NCBI GenBank assembly: GCA_943736015.1
Contig: OX031068.1
Coordinates: 29,148,296 to 29,212,295, forward strand
Direction of reading: 5' to 3'
Length of the DNA: 64,000 nt
From: Tridacna crocea
Taxonomy: Eukaryota; Mollusca; Bivalvia; Cardiida; Cardiidae
In this document: positions 31,926 to 44,334 of the stretch, piece after piece
Position numbering within the stretch: position 1 is the stretch's first letter
Layout of the letters: every line of letters begins with the position of its first letter
Notes under the pieces: model-generated
What the model was told of the DNA's origin: nothing
Seen by the model: only the letters and a program-made list of their open reading frames with translations
Database searches by the model: none
Translations under genes and position numbers: made by a program

Positions 31926-32677
31926 ATATGCAAACAGGGCTCAGTGGATAGATGGACATACAGACAATGCAAAAACTATTTAAAACTTACAGAACTACAT
32001 GTACATGCAAAATGACAAACACTTGGATCGGGGCCAACTTTGACCAAGGATGCAAGACTTGCACAAATTTTAGATGAATACTGATCTTTAGATGCTATAC
32101 ACTAGGTATTCAGGCTTTGGCCTAACATCTCCATAGTTCAGCACAGAAGATTGAAAAAAAAAACCAACCATTTATGACTACATGTACAACAATAGGCCTT
32201 CAGAACACTGTCATTTCTGACACTTGGTGCAGGACTTGAACAACTAAATAATAATGAATAATTTATTTTCGATTCTACATACTTAATATTCAGAGCTTTT
32301 CCCCCCACACATCACCATAGTTTTAGCACAAAAAATAGTTTTTAAAAAACACAAAAGATATATAAACCCAAATCCAAAAATAGACTTTAGGGATGGGACA
32401 TCTTTGACCCCATGTGCAGGACTAGAACACTTTGGTAAGTATCTTTTGATGCTTTATGCTGAATACTCAGTCTTTGACATATCATCCCAGTTTCAGCAAA
32501 AAAGATTCATAAGTAATGATAGAACCCCCAATGTACATGCATAAAAACAGACCTTGGGAATCTTTGACTCCATGTGCAGGACTTGAACAACTCTTAGAAT
32601 AGTTATTTTTCTACTTCATATACTAGATATTCAGACTCTTGTGTAATATCTCCATAGTTTCAGCCAAAAACATGAAC

Positions 32678-32925
32678 AACAGGAGTGTCATCATCACAAT
32701 AAATGCCGCCACATCACAACAAAAAACTCACAATATGTGATAAGGTCACATGATGAGAAACATTCTGTGAAAATTTCAGAAATCCAAATTTCCAAATCCA
32801 TCTATAAGTATTGGGGAAGTTGCGTTCAAAAGAAATAGACTTATGTAAGGACAAACAAAGGAACGGACAGATGGAAGGACTGACAGAAGATGACACCAAT
32901 ATTCATTGCCTCTGATAGCATATAA
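32678..32925. repeat. Dispersed element starting ACAGGAGTGTCAT
   Basis: ACAACAGGAGTGTCATCATC start, middle GAGAAACATTCTGTGAAAAT and GAAATAGACTTATG, tail GGACAGATGGAAGGACTGAC. 27066-27255 carries a related middle and tail (GAGAAACAGTCTGCTGAAAT, AGAAATAGACATACAGATGG). Confidence 0.5.
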
Positions 32926-32967
32926 AAAAGCCTCATACAACCCCAAGTACAAAAAACAGACATTGGA

Positions 32968-33132
32968 AACTAGAGCTGTCACTGAATATGACTTTATACC
33001 CCAGCCAGCATTTTGACAATATTTTGGACACAGACATACACACAGACCAACACACAGACGGACGCATGGACATATGCAGGGACGGACACATGGACAGATA
33101 TGCTGATTCCAGTATAACCCGTGGGGGTATAA
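32968..33132 (+). mobile_element. TAGAGCTGTCACTGAA element, short copy
   Basis: Starts CTAGAGCTGTCACTGAATAT, ends ATGCTGATTCCAGTATAACC and GTGGGGGTATAA after a CAGACGGACG-type tract. Same ends as 42095-42404; internal part deleted. Confidence 0.7.
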
Positions 33133-33660
33133 AAACAGGGCAATCTCTGAACTTGTTTCAACAACTTAGGTTAATAATTATCTTTTTATTTTATATGCTA
33201 CATATTCAGAATATTAGGTCTATAATCTCAATAATTTTAGCTAAACAGATTTTAAAAAATCATAGACCCTCAAGTACAACAACAGACCTTGGGAACAGGG
33301 CCATCTTTGACCTCATGTGCAGGACTTGAACAACTGCCATGATTAATTATGTTTTGATGCTAAAAAATTATTATCTAGACTCTTTAGACCAACATCTTCA
33401 TGGTTTCGGCCAAAAAAATAAAAACTTGCAGAACAACTACAGGCAACAGACTTTGGGAACAGGGCCATCTTTAACCCCATGTGCAGGACTTAACTTCTAT
33501 GAATAATAATTTTTTGTTGCTAAAACTTATATCTAGATTCTTTGGACCAACATAGTTTCAGCCAAAAAAAAAAGAAAAAACTTGCAGAACAACAACAGAC
33601 AACAGACCTTGGGCATAGGACCATCTTTGACCCCATGTGCAAGACTTAAACATTTAAGGT

Positions 33661-36330
33661 AAAAAATGATTATATGTGGCTTTATACTTACCCAAATCTC
33701 CCAACACATAATACATTGGTTCCAGACAGTATTCCACTAAATATTCCTGGAAATTCCCCCATTCAAAATACATTTTGTTACTCCCAATATAGATATATTG
33801 GTTCTACGCAGCATTCCACTGAAAAATCTTAAGAATATTCTCAGTTATGTTTTACTTCAAACACTGATATATTGGCTCTAGACAGTATTCTAATAAAGAA
33901 ACCCTATAAGTTCCTCATTCACATGCTATTTTAAACAGTTATACATTGCTTCCAGACAATACTGTATTTTAAAAAATCCAAGAAATACCCTCATTTATGC
34001 ACCATTTCCAACACACACACATCGAATCTGGACAGTATTCCATTAAAAATCCTAAAAATACTCCCATTCATATCTTACATAGGGTTCGGAAAGTATTCTT
34101 ATAAAACATTCTAAAATTACTCCATTCATATGCTTCTGCTTTAGACAATATTCTATTAAAAAAAAATTCTGACACATTCCTTCATTTGTATGTTACTTTC
34201 AACACATAATACATTGGTTCCATACGGTATTCCACTAAAATTTTCTGAAAATTTCTTCATTAATATGTTACTTCCAACACAGATACTTCTGTTCTGAACA
34301 GTGTTCTTTTTAAAAAAATCCTAAAAATTCCCTCATTCATCACGGATACATAGGGTTTGGAAAGTATACATATAAAACATTCTAAAAGTACCCTATTCAT
34401 ATGCTACTGCAAACACAGATATATAGTTCCCGACATTATTTCATTAAAAGAGTCCTAAAAGTTTCGTCATAAATTTTGTTTCTTCAAACACTGGTATATT
34501 GTTCTGGATAGTTTTCTTATAAAAAATCCCTAAAATACTCTCACTCATGTGTTACTTCAAACACTAATACATTGGTTCCAGAGAGTTTTGTAATAAAAAT
34601 TTAAAAAACTACTCTCACTCATGTTACTTCCAACACAGGCACATCGGTTCAGACAGCACTCTATAAAAAAATCCTAAAAATACTCCTAATGTGCACATGG
34701 GTACCGAACAAAAATCTTTAAAAAAATCCTAAAAATACTGTCATTTATATGTTACTTCCAACAATGATATTTCTGCTTTAAACAGTACTCTATTAAAAAT
34801 TCCCTCATTCATATGTTACTTCAAAAACATGTTACATTGGTTTAAGACAGTATGCTAATAAAATCCTGAAAATTCCTTCATTCTTGTGTTACTTCCAACA
34901 TGGATACTTCTGTTTTAAAGAGCATTCTATTTTTAAAAAAACCCTAGATTCATTCATATGCTACTATCAACTCATGATACATTGGTTCCGAACAATATTC
35001 CACTAAAAGATCCTGAAAATTCCTTCATTCATACTTTACTTTCAACACAGATACTTTTGTTTTAAAAAAGTATTCTATTATAAAATTATAAAAATTCCAT
35101 TGATTATACATTACTTTCAATGCATGATACATCAGTATTCTACTAAAAAATCCTGAAATTTCCTTCATTCATAGGTTACTTCAAACACATATACTACTGA
35201 TCTAAATAGTAGTTTATTAACCCTTTCCCAAACAAGCCCTGGTTTTTACGTGTCTGTAGTTAAAGTCTTTTGAAAACACTGTGGGAAAAGGAGAAATTGC
35301 TCATAACGAACAATTTCTCCTTTTCACACAGTGTTTTCTACCCTTTTTTGAGAACTGTCTGGCATTTTCTCCAAATCTAAAATTGTCGTCTGCAAACTCT
35401 TTTGGTTTGGAAGAGTCCAATATTTGTCGTTTGGGAAAGGGTTAAAAAATCCTAAAAATTCGTTCATTCATACATATCCATTACTTCTAACACATGATAC
35501 ATCGGTTCCAGACAGCATTTCACTACAAAATCCTGATTTTTTTTCATTATTATGTTACTTCCAACACAGATACCTGTATTCTAAACAATAATCTATTTTA
35601 AAAAAAATCCTAAAAATTCCCTCATTCATATGTTACTTCCAACACATGATACATCAGTAACAGACAGTTTTCAACCCCAAAATCCCTTCCTTCATTATTA
35701 CTTCCAATACAGATATATCGGTTCTAGACAGCATTCCACTGAAAAATTCTAAGAAATGTTTCAATTCTATGTTACTTCAAACACTGATACAATGGCTTCA
35801 GACAGTATTCTTATTAAAAAAAAAAAGCCCAAAATACCCTCACATACCATTCTACAGACAGTGAAACATTGGTTCCAGACAATACTCTGTTAAAAAAAAA
35901 AAATCCTAAAAATACCCTCATTCATGCACTTTTTCCAACACAGATACATTGATTCTGGACAGTATTTCATTAAAAAATCTTAAAAATACCCTCATTCATA
36001 TGTTACTTCAATCACCGATACATAGGGTTTGGAAAGTATTCCTATAAAACATTCTTAAAGTACTCCATTTATATGCTACTTCAAAAACATACATTGTTTC
36101 AGAGTTTTCCATTAAAAAATCCTTAAAGTACTCTCATTCATTTTGTTTCTTCAAACATTGATACTTCGTTTCTGGCCAGTTTTCTTCTAAAAAATCCTAG
36201 AAATACCCTGAATCATACACTACTCCAAACAGTGGTACATTGGTTGAGAACAATATTCAATTGAAAAAAAGAGAAAATTACGCTCGCTAATACTCTACTT
36301 CAAACAGTGGTACATCGGTTCCAAACAATA
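33661..36330. repeat. 75-bp minisatellite-like array, interrupted by a MITE
   Basis: About thirty degenerate units built from CATTAAAAAATCCTAAAAAT, CCCTCATTCATATGTTACTT, CCAACACAGATACAT and GGTTCCAGACAGTATTC. Unit divergence is high and lengths vary. A subfamily B MITE occupies 35217-35445 and the array continues after it. Confidence 0.8.
35217..35445 (-). mobile_element. Hairpin MITE, subfamily B, inside the 75-bp array
   Basis: TTAACCCTTTCCCAAACAAG start with GCCCTGGTTTTTACGTGTC; core 35272-35338 with ACACTGTGGG and tip GCTCATAACGAAC (near GCTCGTAACGAGC); right arm TCGTCTGCAAACTC, end GTTTGGGAAAGGG-TTAA. TTAA intact on both sides. Confidence 0.9.
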
Positions 36331-36594
36331 TTCTATTGAAAAATCAGAGTTACCCCAATAATAGGCTATGTCAAACACATAATATGTTGCAATATACAGA
36401 TCAAATTCCTTATCAAAGGTGCAATATTCATGATACAATTCCTAAGGGTTTTTTCCCTAAACATTCAAAACTTTTCTGTTTTTGTAAGAAATTAATAGAT
36501 TTGGTGTCCAACATTGTTTATATGTATTATTTTTTTCATGACAGTCTATGACACCAAAATCACAATATGGGTATGGGCTCTTCAAAGTTTTAGT

Positions 36595-36831
36595 TTAACC
36601 CTTTCCCAAACGACAAAGGTTGGACTCTTCTACACCAAAAGAGATTGCAGGCGACAATTTTAGATAGGTGAAAATGCCAGCAAGTTCTCAAAAAGGGTAG
36701 AAAACACTGATGGAAAAGGAGAAATTGCTTGTTGCGAGTCATTACGAGCAATTTCTACTTTTCCCCCAGTGTTTTCAAAAGACTTTTACTGCAGACACGT
36801 AAAAACCAGGGCTTGTTTGGGAAAAGGTTAA
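36595..36831 (+). mobile_element. Hairpin MITE, subfamily B
   Basis: TTAACCCTTTCCCAAACGAC start, AAAAGGGTAGAAAACACTG core entry, core 36700-36776 with an enlarged tip (GTTGCGAGTCATTACGAGC), end GTTTGGGAAAAGG-TTAA. Confidence 0.88.
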
Positions 36832-36904
36832 ACATATTTATTTTACATCGATTGAGAAACAAGTTCTAACAACTTATACTACTCTCTCGATTCTGCTTCC
36901 TGGA

Positions 36905-37030
36905 AACTACACCAGTACTCACACCAAATGTGTGGGCCAATGAAAAATCCTACAGTTGATACCCGCTCCCGAGTATTGAACTCAGGACCTTATGGTTACG
37001 AGGCCGAAGCTCTACCTCGCAACCACGTAC
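36905..37030 (-). mobile_element. tRNA-derived SINE head
   Basis: On the minus strand: GGTTGCGAGGTAGAGCTTCG (A-box-like), CCTCGTAACCATAAGGTCC, and GAGTTCAATACTCGGGAGC (B-box-like GTTCAATAC). D-arm and T-arm-like pairs are visible but the acceptor stem is not intact, so it is a SINE or tRNA relic, not a functional tRNA. Confidence 0.55.
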
Positions 37031-38263
37031 ACAATACAGTGCTTTTTTCCTTTCTTTTATTCTTTTTTTCCTTTTTTTCAATTTTTTTTCTTTTATGTAA
37101 AATATTTCAATCTTTTTGGACTTTTCTGTGTATTTTGTAGATTTTTTTTTTTGTCTTTTTTTTATAGCAAGCACTGTGAAAAAATATATAAGAGGTCCAT
37201 AATGGGATTGTACATTTGGTCTCCTTTTTCCAAAACATGGCATTTCATTTGAAACAAAGAGAGTATACATCAACCCCCCTTGCTTCAAGACACATCACAA
37301 AACAGGTCTTTGTCATAGAAAGCTAAATGGTAAAGTACAAAAGTAAGAGTTGAAAAAGTTCAAGGGAAGATAATTCCACAACAAATTGCACCAGGGGTCA
37401 TCAAAATTACACATGTACAACTTCAGATGGACAGACAGATGGACAGACAGCCATGGCCAGTACAAATGGATGAATACAAACTTTTGGTTATATTAAATTA
37501 ATAATTTTCTTTATTCACTTCACATACACAATCACATCTTAGTATATGAACATTTTTGTAAATGCATACATTTACATGTGAATACCAACATTTTCTTAAC
37601 ATTCTTTTTTCACTTTTTTTACCCCATGAAATATAATATCATTTTCTTTTTCTCTTTTTGCCATTTTATTATTATTATAATTATTATTACCATTATTATT
37701 TGTATATTTTTGTTGGTTTTTTTTGGTTTTTTTTTTTTTTTCCTGTTTTTTTTTTTACATTTTTTTTCTTTTGTGTAAAATATTTCAATCTTTTTTCATT
37801 TTTCTTTACATATTTTATTATTTTTTTTCCCAACTTCCCTGTTTTTTTTTTTTTTTTTTTTGTCTTTTTTTTTATAGCAAGCAGTGTGATAAAAATATAC
37901 ATGTATAAAAAGTTCAAAAATGGGATTGTTCAGTTTGTGATATTGGCTGACTATCATAAGGAACATGTATGAATAAATATATTTGAACCGTGTTACTTAA
38001 AATCACTCCCAGTCTGCCAATTTGTATGGAAATAGTTTTGGTGGAATGTGTTGGTGTACATGTGTCAACAAATTGCACCATGGTCACGAAAGCTACATAT
38101 GCACAACTTCATAGAGATAGTAACACTATGTGTAAATATGAATTCAGTACCTCAAAAACTGTCAGAGTATTTTGGCAGGCAAATTTGTGTCTACGGATGG
38201 ACAGTAATGGTGATTCCAGTAGAAACTCCCCCCCCCTTTGTTTAAACAGGTGCCCTGATAGAC

Positions 38264-38763
38264 TGAATGAATTAATGAAGGCCGTTTTAAGGCCCGTCAA
38301 TAACTAACTTGGGTCATATTGGGCGCACTTACTTAGTAAACAATAGTGCGAGGTAAAAATAACATACACATGCAACAACATAAACATGATAAATGAGGAA
38401 TGGATGAAACACAAAATGATGCCCCTTTTGTCACCTTTTACGACATGCATGCTGTCACTTTTGTTCCGCCAGATGAAATGGCAGATGTGACTATCGCAGG
38501 ACTGCAGTGGTTTATTCTTACACCCCCAATTAAACCACACGGGATCCCACAGGCCAATTGATTCCCATTCCAAACCCTATTTACTTTGAGAAAACAATAT
38601 AGGATTTGGAATGAGAACTACCCAGCCTGCTGCAATCCTACGAATTACGAGGAAAGCAGCTGTTTGTCTCTAAATTTAGTCGCCTTCTACAACAAGCCAT
38701 AGAGAAAGGCCGAGGTCCTATTCTATACAGTAAAAAAATCCAGGGACCCCACGGGGAGCCCCA
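38264..38763 (+). mobile_element. 500-bp retroposon-like element, complete
   Basis: Flanked by ATAGAC at 38258-38263 and 38764-38769; the duplicate block at 41010-41030 has GATAGACAGATAAC uninterrupted, so the boundaries are exact. Starts TGAATGAATTAATGAAGG, ends ACGGGGAGCCCCA. Internal TTTTACGACATGCATGC and GTCGCCTTCTACAACA are two related half-motifs. No A-tail and no ORF. Confidence 0.85.
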
Positions 38764-39219
38764 ATAGACAGATAACTCTAGCAAAGAAGAGCTGGAGAAG
38801 GGTGATGCTCCATATCGGTTTCCTCTGTTTCTGGGGACTCTTACCACCCATATGCCACAGAGGTGAAGGCAGCCACTAATTTCAAGGGCCCCGAGTGGCG
38901 GGGGCCCAACATGGAAACAAACTTGGAAATAATAACATTTAAGGGCAATGACTGAGAAAAAAATGATCAAACCAAAACATTGTCAGTTTTATTCTTCTTA
39001 CAAGCTTTTTCCAAAAAGCTATAAAAATACAATAGACATTCAACTATGACAACGATAAGTTTTATGTCATGCTTTTTTTAAAATCAAAACTCCGCAGATG
39101 GACAGACGGAGGGACAGCCATGGCAATTCCAGTATACCCTCATCAATTTCGTGATGGAATGAAAAATAAAGGTAATCTCTAATTTAATCTTGGTCTGGAA
39201 CGAAGCAACAGACAGCATG

Positions 39220-39320
39220 GATTTAAGATCAGACTGCACTTTTCACATAAATAGAATTGTGCACAATTTGAACAAACAATAGTGATCAGGCTTAAAGCCC
39301 TGAATGTATAGATAACAAGC
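39220..39320. repeat. GATCAGACTGCA-family element in copy 1
   Basis: TTAAGATCAGACTGCACTTT followed by TGATCAGGCTTAA about 70 bp later. Same in copy 2 at 41498-41575. Confidence 0.5.
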
Positions 39321-39420
39321 ATTCTAATAGTATTGCATAGCAATACCCAGTCCCCTACCGGCCGTATGTATCGCTGGTATGTGTCAAGGCTGTATGTATC
39401 GCTGGTATGTGTCAAGGTTT

Positions 39421-40059
39421 TTTGAAAGAGTTGTAAAAGTAATGACTGTGAGATTTTAAGCTTGACTTTTAATCAAGATTAGATTGTAAACGTTTAAAGA
39501 TGGGGCTCTGGATTTAAATTCTAGCGGAGAACTTAATAAAGTACTGACTAAATGAAAATATTTTTCTCATTTGATACAAGGGCTATAATGCAGTCCTTCC
39601 TAATGCAGGATTTCTTTAAAACAACAGCTATAATTCAACAGTCCTGGTAGAAAGGTTCATCAAATGTTACTGCATACAAAATATAACAAGTATGGTCTCA
39701 CAAAAGACCATCCAACAAAGTCTAAACTGTTACATTATTTTTTTTTTCATTTCTGAATCATGGACTTCTAACAAAACATTGTGTTACATTTGGATATTAG
39801 AAATTGAGCTTTCCTTCTTTTACAATCTACAAAAGTCTCTTATGACGTTTTTACTTATAGATTTCTGGAACAAAACTCCTGAACATCTGACATTGCACAA
39901 CTTGATGATTATTCTTCATGTTTTGGTTTCAGATCTGAAACATGAATGATTTGGAAGTGAAGGGCCTGAAATCTCCTAGACTAGGGATAAGCATAATTTT
40001 TTTATAAAATTAAATTCATAATGGTCTCTAGTTACTTCACACACACAACACACAGAAAC
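39421..40059. other. No feature recognised between the duplicated blocks
   Basis: AT-rich; no coding frame or repeat recognised. Confidence 0.35.
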
Positions 40060-41690
40060 TATCACATCATATACACTTTTTTTCATAAATCTTTTTTTCG
40101 CTTTTTTTCCTGTAAAATGTATCATTTTCTTTTTCTTTTCTTTCCATTTTTATTATTATTTATTTATTACTCTTATTATTTCTCTGTTTTTCTTGCTTTT
40201 TTTTTTAAATTCTTTTTTCCTTTTTTTTAAATTCTTTTTTTCTTTTATGTAAAATATTTCAATCTTTTTGGACTTTTCTAGGTATATTTTAAAGATTTTT
40301 TTTTCTTTTTTGTCTTTTTTTTTTATAGCTAGCAATATGAAAAAATATATAAGAGGTCCATAATGGGATTGTACATCGAGTCTCCTTTTTCCAAAACCTG
40401 GTATTTAATTAAATGAAAACAAAGAGAGTATACATTAAACCACCTTGTTTCATGACATTTTTTTTTATATTATTATTATAATTATTTTTACCATTATCAT
40501 TTCTGTATTTTTTTTTTACATTTTTTTCTTTTGTGTAAAATATTTCAATCTTTTTTTATTTTCTTTACATATTTTATTATTTTTTTTTCCAACTTTCCTG
40601 TTTTTTTTTTTTTTTTTTTTTGTCTTTTTTTTTTATAGCAAGCAGTGTGATAAAATAAATAAAAAGTTCAAAAATGGGATTGTTCAGTTTGTAATATTGG
40701 CAGACTATCATAAGGAACATATAAGAATAAATATATTTGAACCGTGTTACTTAAAATCACTCCCAGTCTGCAAATTTGCATGGAATCAAGGACAGAAAAA
40801 ATAGTTTTGATGGATGTGTTTGTGTGCATGTGTCAACAAACTGCGCCATGGTCATGAAAATTATATATGCGCAACATCATATAGATAGGAACACTGTGTG
40901 TAAATATGAATTCAGTACCTGAAAAACTGTCTGAGTATTTTGGCAGGCAAATTTGTGTCTACGGACGGACAGTAATGGTGATTCCAGTAGATGCCCTCCC
41001 CCTTTGTTTATACAGGTGCCCTGATAGACAGATAACTTTAGCAAAGAAGAGCTGGAGAAGGGTGATGCTCCATATCGGTCTCCTCTGTTTCTGGGGACTC
41101 TTACCACCCATATGCCACAGAAGTGAAGGCAGCCACTTATTTCTAGGGCCCCGAGTGGCGGGGGCCCAACATGGAAACAAACTTGGAAATAATAACATTT
41201 AAGGGCAATGACAGAGAAAAAAATGATCAAACCAAAACATTGTCAGTTTTACTCTTCTTACAAGCTTTTTCCAAAAAGCTCTGAAATAAAATAGACATTC
41301 AACTATGACAACGAAAAGTTTTATGTCATTCTTTTTTTTGATCAAATTTAAACTCTGCAAAATTCTGCAGATGGACAGACGGACGGACAGCCATGGCAAT
41401 TCCAGTATACCCCCATCAATATCGTGGTGGAGGGAATAATTAAGATAATCTCTTATTTAATCTTGGTCTAGAACGAAGCAACAGACAGCATGGATTTAAG
41501 ATCAGACTGCACTTTTCACATAAATAGAATTGTGCACAATTTGAACAAACAATAGTGATCAGGCTTAAAGCCCTGAATATATAGATAACAAGCATTCTAA
41601 CAGTATTGCATAGCAATACCCAGTCCCCTACCGGCAGTATATATTGCTGGTATGTATAGTTTGTGAAACTCTGTGGAGGCGAAAAAAACA
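40060..41690. repeat. Duplicated T-rich block, copy 2
   Basis: Same order of segments as 37030-39420 but lacking the 500-bp element and the extra 400 bp. Ends near TACCGGCAGTATATATTGC. Apparent reading frames on the minus strand come from the shared non-coding sequence. Confidence 0.85.
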
Positions 41691-42094
41691 TACTCGACCC
41701 CCTTTCAGAATTATAAGCATTGTGTCAGCCTTTGTATTCAATGCTTAAGTGGAAGCCAGATATAAAAACATTTTCCTTGTTAAAATTCTTAGAAGTTTTA
41801 CTCTGACAAGTTGTGTTTGTGAAGCACAAATGCCCCTATAAAGGTAAATTTTTGGAAAAACTACCTTTATCTTGTGAGATGACCTTGACCTTAGCATCAG
41901 CAGGTGTGTACCAATGAGACGTACCAGCTTACCAAGCATAAGTTTTATAACTTAATTACTTTGAATACACAGAGAAATGACTCTTAAAAGCTTTGAGGAC
42001 AAATTTTCATAATAAGGATTAAATTCTTTTTAGTTTGACCTTGGATATAGAACCCACAGAAGTATATCATGGTGGTTGACTCCTACAGGAAAAA
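41691..42094. other. No feature recognised
   Basis: No coding frame. GATGACCTTGACCTTAGCAT resembles phrases common in bivalve repeats but is not assignable. Confidence 0.35.
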
Positions 42095-42404
42095 CTAGAG
42101 CTGTCACTGAATGTGACTTAATACCCCTACCAGCGCTTTGATAGAAAAAAAAAAAATCAAGTCAAGGGGAGATAATTCCTCAACCAGGGGAAGTTGCACT
42201 GAAAAATTGTGTCTTGGAAATCTTCAATATATGATCAATATACGTGCAAAGTTCCAATACAATTGAAGAAAAACTGTGGGAGGAGTTCATGACACAAAAT
42301 TGCTAGTATTTTGTACACAGATGGGCACATGGACCAACACACAGACGGACGGACAGACAGGCTGATTCCAGTATACCACGAAAAACTGTTATGCGGGGGT
42401 ATAA
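42095..42404 (+). mobile_element. TAGAGCTGTCACTGAA element
   Basis: CTAGAGCTGTCACTGAATGT start with AATACCCC, body AAGGGGAGATAATTCCTCAA, tail GGACGGACAGACAGGCTGAT, TCCAGTATACCACG and terminal CGGGGGTATAA. ATACCCC and GGGGGTAT form a short inverted pair. Confidence 0.7.
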
Positions 42405-42755
42405 TGAAGAGAATATGTACCAGCATTTAGAAAAAAAGTGTGGAAAACTGTTTAATCAGTGAAAATTCTAAGTCAAATGCCTGTAAATCTGAGAAAAATC
42501 AGTGGAGTGGAACAAAACTGGAACTGGATCTGAAGTCATGGTGGTTGACTTACACACCAAAAATGAAGTGAATATGTACCAGGGTTTAGAAAAAAAGGGT
42601 GGAAGTGTTTTATCAGTGAAAATTTTAAAGTCCCAGGCCCATAAAACTACGCAAAATCAGTGGTGCGGAACGAAAGTTGAATTTGATCTGTAAGTGATAG
42701 TGGTTGACCTACAGAGCAAGAATCAGGTCAATATCCACCATCAGTTTGGAAACGA
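42405..42755. repeat. 170-bp tandem units, first segment
   Basis: Two units with ATCAGTGAAAATT, AAGTC..CC..TAAA, AATCAGTGG..GGAACAAAACT and GTCATGGTGGTTGACTTACA. A third unit reappears at 43853-43985 beyond an inserted element. Confidence 0.65.
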
Positions 42756-42769
42756 GCAGCAAATTGTCG

Positions 42770-43852
42770 CAAGATACGCCGGCCACACCGCCAGTTGTCA
42801 AGGGGGAATGCTAATCGTAAAGGGCAGGTAGAGGAAAATAGCAGTGCAGCAGATTATGATTCTTATGCACTACATTACATAATTTTTCAACAATCATGCA
42901 TACCAATTTGAAGATGTTTAGACTGAAAATGACAAATTTACATTCCGGACAAGCAGAAATGCTGTGAAAATGACGATCAAAGGGAAATATACTCAAAGAC
43001 AGCATGAGGTAGAGTCACGGTTCTTTCGCACTGCTCTTTGTATTATTGCAACAAACACAAATGCCATGTTTCAAGTCAATCGGACCAGAAATGACAAAGT
43101 TAGGCACTGGACCAGCGGAAAATGCTGTTAAAATGACGATCAAAGGGAATTAACTTAAAATCAGCATGTGGTAGAGTTATGGTTCTTTTGCACTGCACTC
43201 CCTATTATTGCAACAAACACAATTGCCAAGTTTCAAGTCAATCGGAATTCAGATGACAAAGTTATGCTGCGGACAAACAAAAAATGCTGTTAAAATAAAG
43301 ATCAAAGGGAAATAACTCAAAGACAGCACAATGTAGCGTTATGTACTTTTGCACTGCACTCCGTATTACTGCAACAAACACAATTGCCAAGTTTCAAGTC
43401 CAGAGATGACAAAGTTATGCTCCAGACAAGCAGAAAATGTTATTAAAATGACGATCAAATGGAAAATAACTCAAGACAGTACGAGGTAAGAGTTATGGTT
43501 CTTTCACACTGCACTCTGTATTATTGCAACAAACAAAATGCCAAATTTCAAGTCAATCGGACCAGAGATGACAAAGTTACTCTCCGGACAAGCAGAAAAT
43601 GCTGTAAAATTGACGATCAAAGGGAAATAACTCAATGAGAGCTCAAGGTAGAGTTACGGTTCTTTTGCACTGCACTCCGTATTATTGCAACAAACACAAT
43701 TGCCAAGTTTCAAGTCAATCAGACCAGAGATGACAAAGTTATCCTCCAGACAAAGAAGGGGACGCCGCCCACCCACCCGCCTCGACGCCATGGGTGATCC
43801 CATAATACGTCCGTCGAAATTCGACGTCCGTCGAAATTCGACGGACGTATAA
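42770..43852 (+). mobile_element. Element with six 160-bp tandem units, ending in a palindrome
   Basis: Starts near AAGATACGCCGGCCACACCG. Units repeat ATGACAAAGTTATGCTCCGG, CAAGCAGAAAATGCTGTTAA, AATGACGATCAAAGGGAAAT and CTCCGTATTATTGCAACAAA with markers at about 43048, 43210, 43373, 43527 and 43687. After GACGCCGCCCACCC and GGTGATCCCATA it ends in the ACGTCCGTCGAAATTCGACG palindrome (43801-43847) and TATAAT. It splits the 170-bp array. A Helitron-like class is inference from structure only. Confidence 0.7.
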
Positions 43853-43988
43853 TAAGTCTTGAAAACTGTTTTTTCCGAGAAAATTTCCAAGTCCAAGGCC
43901 TGTAATTTAGTTAAAAATCAGAAGACCGGAACAAAACTCAAATTTAATCTGTAAGTCATGGAGGTTGACTTACCAACCAAAAATCAGC

Positions 43989-44220
43989 TTAACCCCTTAC
44001 TCCATAGATACTCATTTCTATGCATTGCTTGTAGGAGCCTTTGGAAAAAACATTGTGGCAAAAGGTGAAATTGCTTGTGACGAGCAATTTTACTTTTTGC
44101 CACAATGTTTTCTACTCTTATCAAAAGTTGTCATTAACACATAAGAAATGGCTTCATCCTTGCTGTTATTTAGGGTTAATTAGAGATACCATAGAAATAC
44201 CTTATGGGGTAAAGGGTTAA
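43989..44220 (-). mobile_element. Hairpin MITE, subfamily C
   Basis: TTAACCCCTTACTCCATAGA start, GCATTGCTTGTAGGAGCC; core 44045-44112 with TGTGGCAAAAGGTGAAATTG and two mismatches; end TTATGGGGTAAAGGG-TTAA. TTAA intact on both sides, abutting the 170-bp array. Confidence 0.9.
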
Positions 44221-44334
44221 TATCTGCCAGTGTTTAAATAAAAAGTCCAGAAAAGTGATTTGCTGGACTGATGGACAGACAGACTGACAGAGTGCAAACC
44301 TAAAGTCCCGTCCCACTTTGTCGTCAGGGGACTA

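Larger units (their letters stand above)
30800..33660. repeat. Degenerate tandem repeat, 165-190 bp units
   Basis: The phrase CCATCTTTGACCCCATGTGC with AGGACTTGAACAACT recurs in diverged form near 30820, 32030, 32210, 32395, 32556, 33297, 33462 and 33620, each followed by ATTCAGACT..TTTGACATAACATC and GTTTCAGCCAAAAA. SINE and other elements interrupt it. Confidence 0.65.
37030..39420. repeat. Duplicated T-rich block, copy 1
   Basis: Shares with 40060-41690, in the same order: T-runs with AAAATATTTCAATCTTTTTG and TATAGCAAGCA..GTG..AAAATATA, ATAAGAGGTCCATAATGGGA, a second similar unit, ACCGTGTTACTTAAAATCAC, ATTTTGGCAGGCAAATTTGT, GAGTGGCGGGGGCCCAACAT and TACCGGCCGTATG. Copy 1 has an extra 400 bp near 37290-37580 and the 500-bp element. 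Confidence 0.85.

Noticed and set aside
36963-37025. Functional tRNA gene on the minus strand
   Set aside because: A- and B-box-like sequences are present but the cloverleaf and acceptor stem are not intact; fits a SINE head or tRNA relic.
37658-37972. Phe-rich ORFs such as 37578-37778 and 40445-40804
   Set aside because: Produced by poly-T tracts in the duplicated block.
38638-38970. 110-codon minus-strand ORF and its relative at 40877-41230
   Set aside because: Both lie in the duplicated non-coding block; the first crosses the inserted 500-bp element boundary, so the two proteins share only part and neither resembles a known family.
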